From positions 5,991-69,990 of the forward strand of contig CAVONV010000005.1 in NCBI GenBank assembly GCA_963697355.1: a stretch of DNA of 64,000 bases, read 5' to 3'. The DNA comes from CAVONV01 sp963697355. Its GTDB lineage: Bacteria > Acidobacteriota > Vicinamibacteria > Marinacidobacterales > DATDRI01. Of the stretch, positions 63,097 to 64,000 are shown piece by piece (the first letter of the stretch is position 1; each line of letters starts with the position of its first letter). Both the position numbers and the translations under genes were made by a program. A model generated the notes under the pieces. That model saw only the letters and a program-made list of their open reading frames with translations. It was not told the DNA's origin and did no database searches.

Positions 63097-64000
63097 CTAC
63101 TCAATTGGAGGGATCTCCAAGATTCCCAACGCGGCGGCTTTTTTTACCGCCTGCCCCCGACTGCTCACCCCGAGCTTGCGATAGATCTGCTTGAGGTGTT
63201 GGTTCACCGTGGCCGAGTAAACGCCGAGCGCCTCCGCGATCTCTTGTCGCGGAGGCGCTCGCGAGCAGCTCGAGAACGTCCCACTGGCGGTTGGTTAGCG
63301 AGTCGATTGCGACCGGCGGCGACGAAGGCGGGCGGGCCGGCGAGAGATCAATCGGCGACTGCCTGCTTCTGTTCTCGAACACCGCTAGAAGATGGCGGGT
63401 GAAATCCGGCTTCTCCGTCCGCCCACCGGCGCGGTCGAGCAACTCCGCCATCGTCGGCCCGGCCTCGATAAATGGGCGGACGAAGCCGCGCGGAGCCGCC
63501 AAGGTGATGGCCTCATCGAGTGCCGATTGAGCCTCGTCCGCATGCCCCCTCTTCTCCAGCGCCAGCGCCTGCAGAACCAGGACCTCGATCACCTGGGCGG
63601 TGAAGTGTGCGGCTTCGACTCGGCGGCGCGCGGAGCTTAGTCGCTCGAGTGCTTTCTCCAGGTTTTCGCGGGTTCCGGAGGCGATCCAGGCCCGGCACTG
63701 GGTGAGGGCCGGGACCTCGAGAAAGAAAAACCAAGCGCTCAGGTCGGTCTTCTCCTCGTTGGCATTGGCCCAGCGCACCGCCGCGTCCACGTCGTTTTGC
63801 AGCAACGAGAGTCGTGCCCGCGACGACTCGGCGAAGGTGAGGTGGTGGGGCTCATGGGTTTCCTCGGCGAACTCGGTCAACTGTTCCAGAGCCACCACGG
63901 CATCGTCGAATCGGTGGAGCGCCTGACACGTCCATACCCGTCCCGCGAGGGCGTCTATGGCAAATCCGCGATTGAAGTTATACCGTTTCTCCGACGACTC
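63097..64000 (-). pseudogene. MalT-like LuxR-family regulator, C-terminal part, frameshifted
   Basis: The gene enters from beyond the window end. Its helical repeat region (ALHRFDDAVVALEQLTEFAE, RARLSLLQNDVDAAVRWA, LQALALEKRGHADEAQSALD) is typical of MalT-type regulators. The C-terminal HTH begins LTNRQWDVLELLA, after which the frame is lost. In the neighbouring frame the expected ERLRDKEIAEALGVYSATVN, QHLKQIYRKLGVSSRGQA follows to a stop at 63097. Two missing G (in GCGAGCG and AAGAGAT, near 63250) account for it. It would sense a ligand through the N-terminal ATPase and activate transcription, perhaps of the porin gene downstream. Confidence 0.78.

Overview
The window looks like chromosomal DNA of a heterotrophic Gram-negative bacterium, most probably an Acidobacteriota member (inference). 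The signs are two long BNR/sortilin-type beta-propeller exoproteins, a C-terminal piece of an ADOP-type MacB permease, a VWFA-related secreted protein, many secreted peptidases and hydrolases, and a complete Wzx/Wzy polysaccharide locus. No rRNA, tRNA or CRISPR array was recognised.

Layout. 1-4 kb: end of a sodium/solute symporter and a secreted BNR propeller protein. 4.2-19.8 kb: an exopolysaccharide region. A Wza-like export lipoprotein is on the plus strand. A tightly packed minus-strand operon follows (Wzz, a degenerate-GGDEF membrane protein, an initiating sugar-phosphate transferase, four GT4 and one GT2 glycosyltransferases, Wzy, Wzx, an anchored amidohydrolase), with a separate O-acyltransferase behind it. 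Several junctions are 4-base start/stop overlaps, and a sigma70-like promoter lies upstream of wzz. 20-27 kb: a deleted amidohydrolase remnant, GNAT proteins, a PepP-like peptidase, a FadD-type acyl-CoA ligase, a TPR protein and the ADOP remnant. 27.8-37.1 kb: a compact plus-strand operon of NhaC antiporter, sulfatase, saccharopine-dehydrogenase-like enzyme, CocE hydrolase, gamma-glutamyltransferase and AlkZ-like winged-helix protein. 37-47 kb: RodZ-like HTH/DUF2914 protein, S10 carboxypeptidase, TPR and VWA proteins, a second BNR protein, an orphan HigA and MetF.

47-53 kb is accessory and decayed. It holds a serine hydrolase with many frameshifts, an intact Phd/ParE toxin-antitoxin pair, a DUF4143 ATPase, a MalT N-terminal fragment and a frameshifted HigBA pair. 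53-64 kb is visibly more GC-rich and carries envelope functions: CorA, a K+ channel-like protein, cardiolipin synthase, HdeD, a large outer-membrane barrel with a kinase-like motif, a DcaP-like porin and a MalT-like regulator. A scrambled serine-hydrolase/LuxR fragment sits in the middle.

Single-base frameshifts are concentrated after about 30 kb (at least ten genes, many in or beside short homopolymers). The first 30 kb is nearly clean. Either assembly error or genuine decay could explain this. The most interesting leads are the hydrolase/GGT/sulfatase operon, the barrel protein with a HipA/FAM20-like kinase signature, the two toxin-antitoxin operators that share the same half-site, and the degenerate GGDEF protein embedded in the polysaccharide operon.
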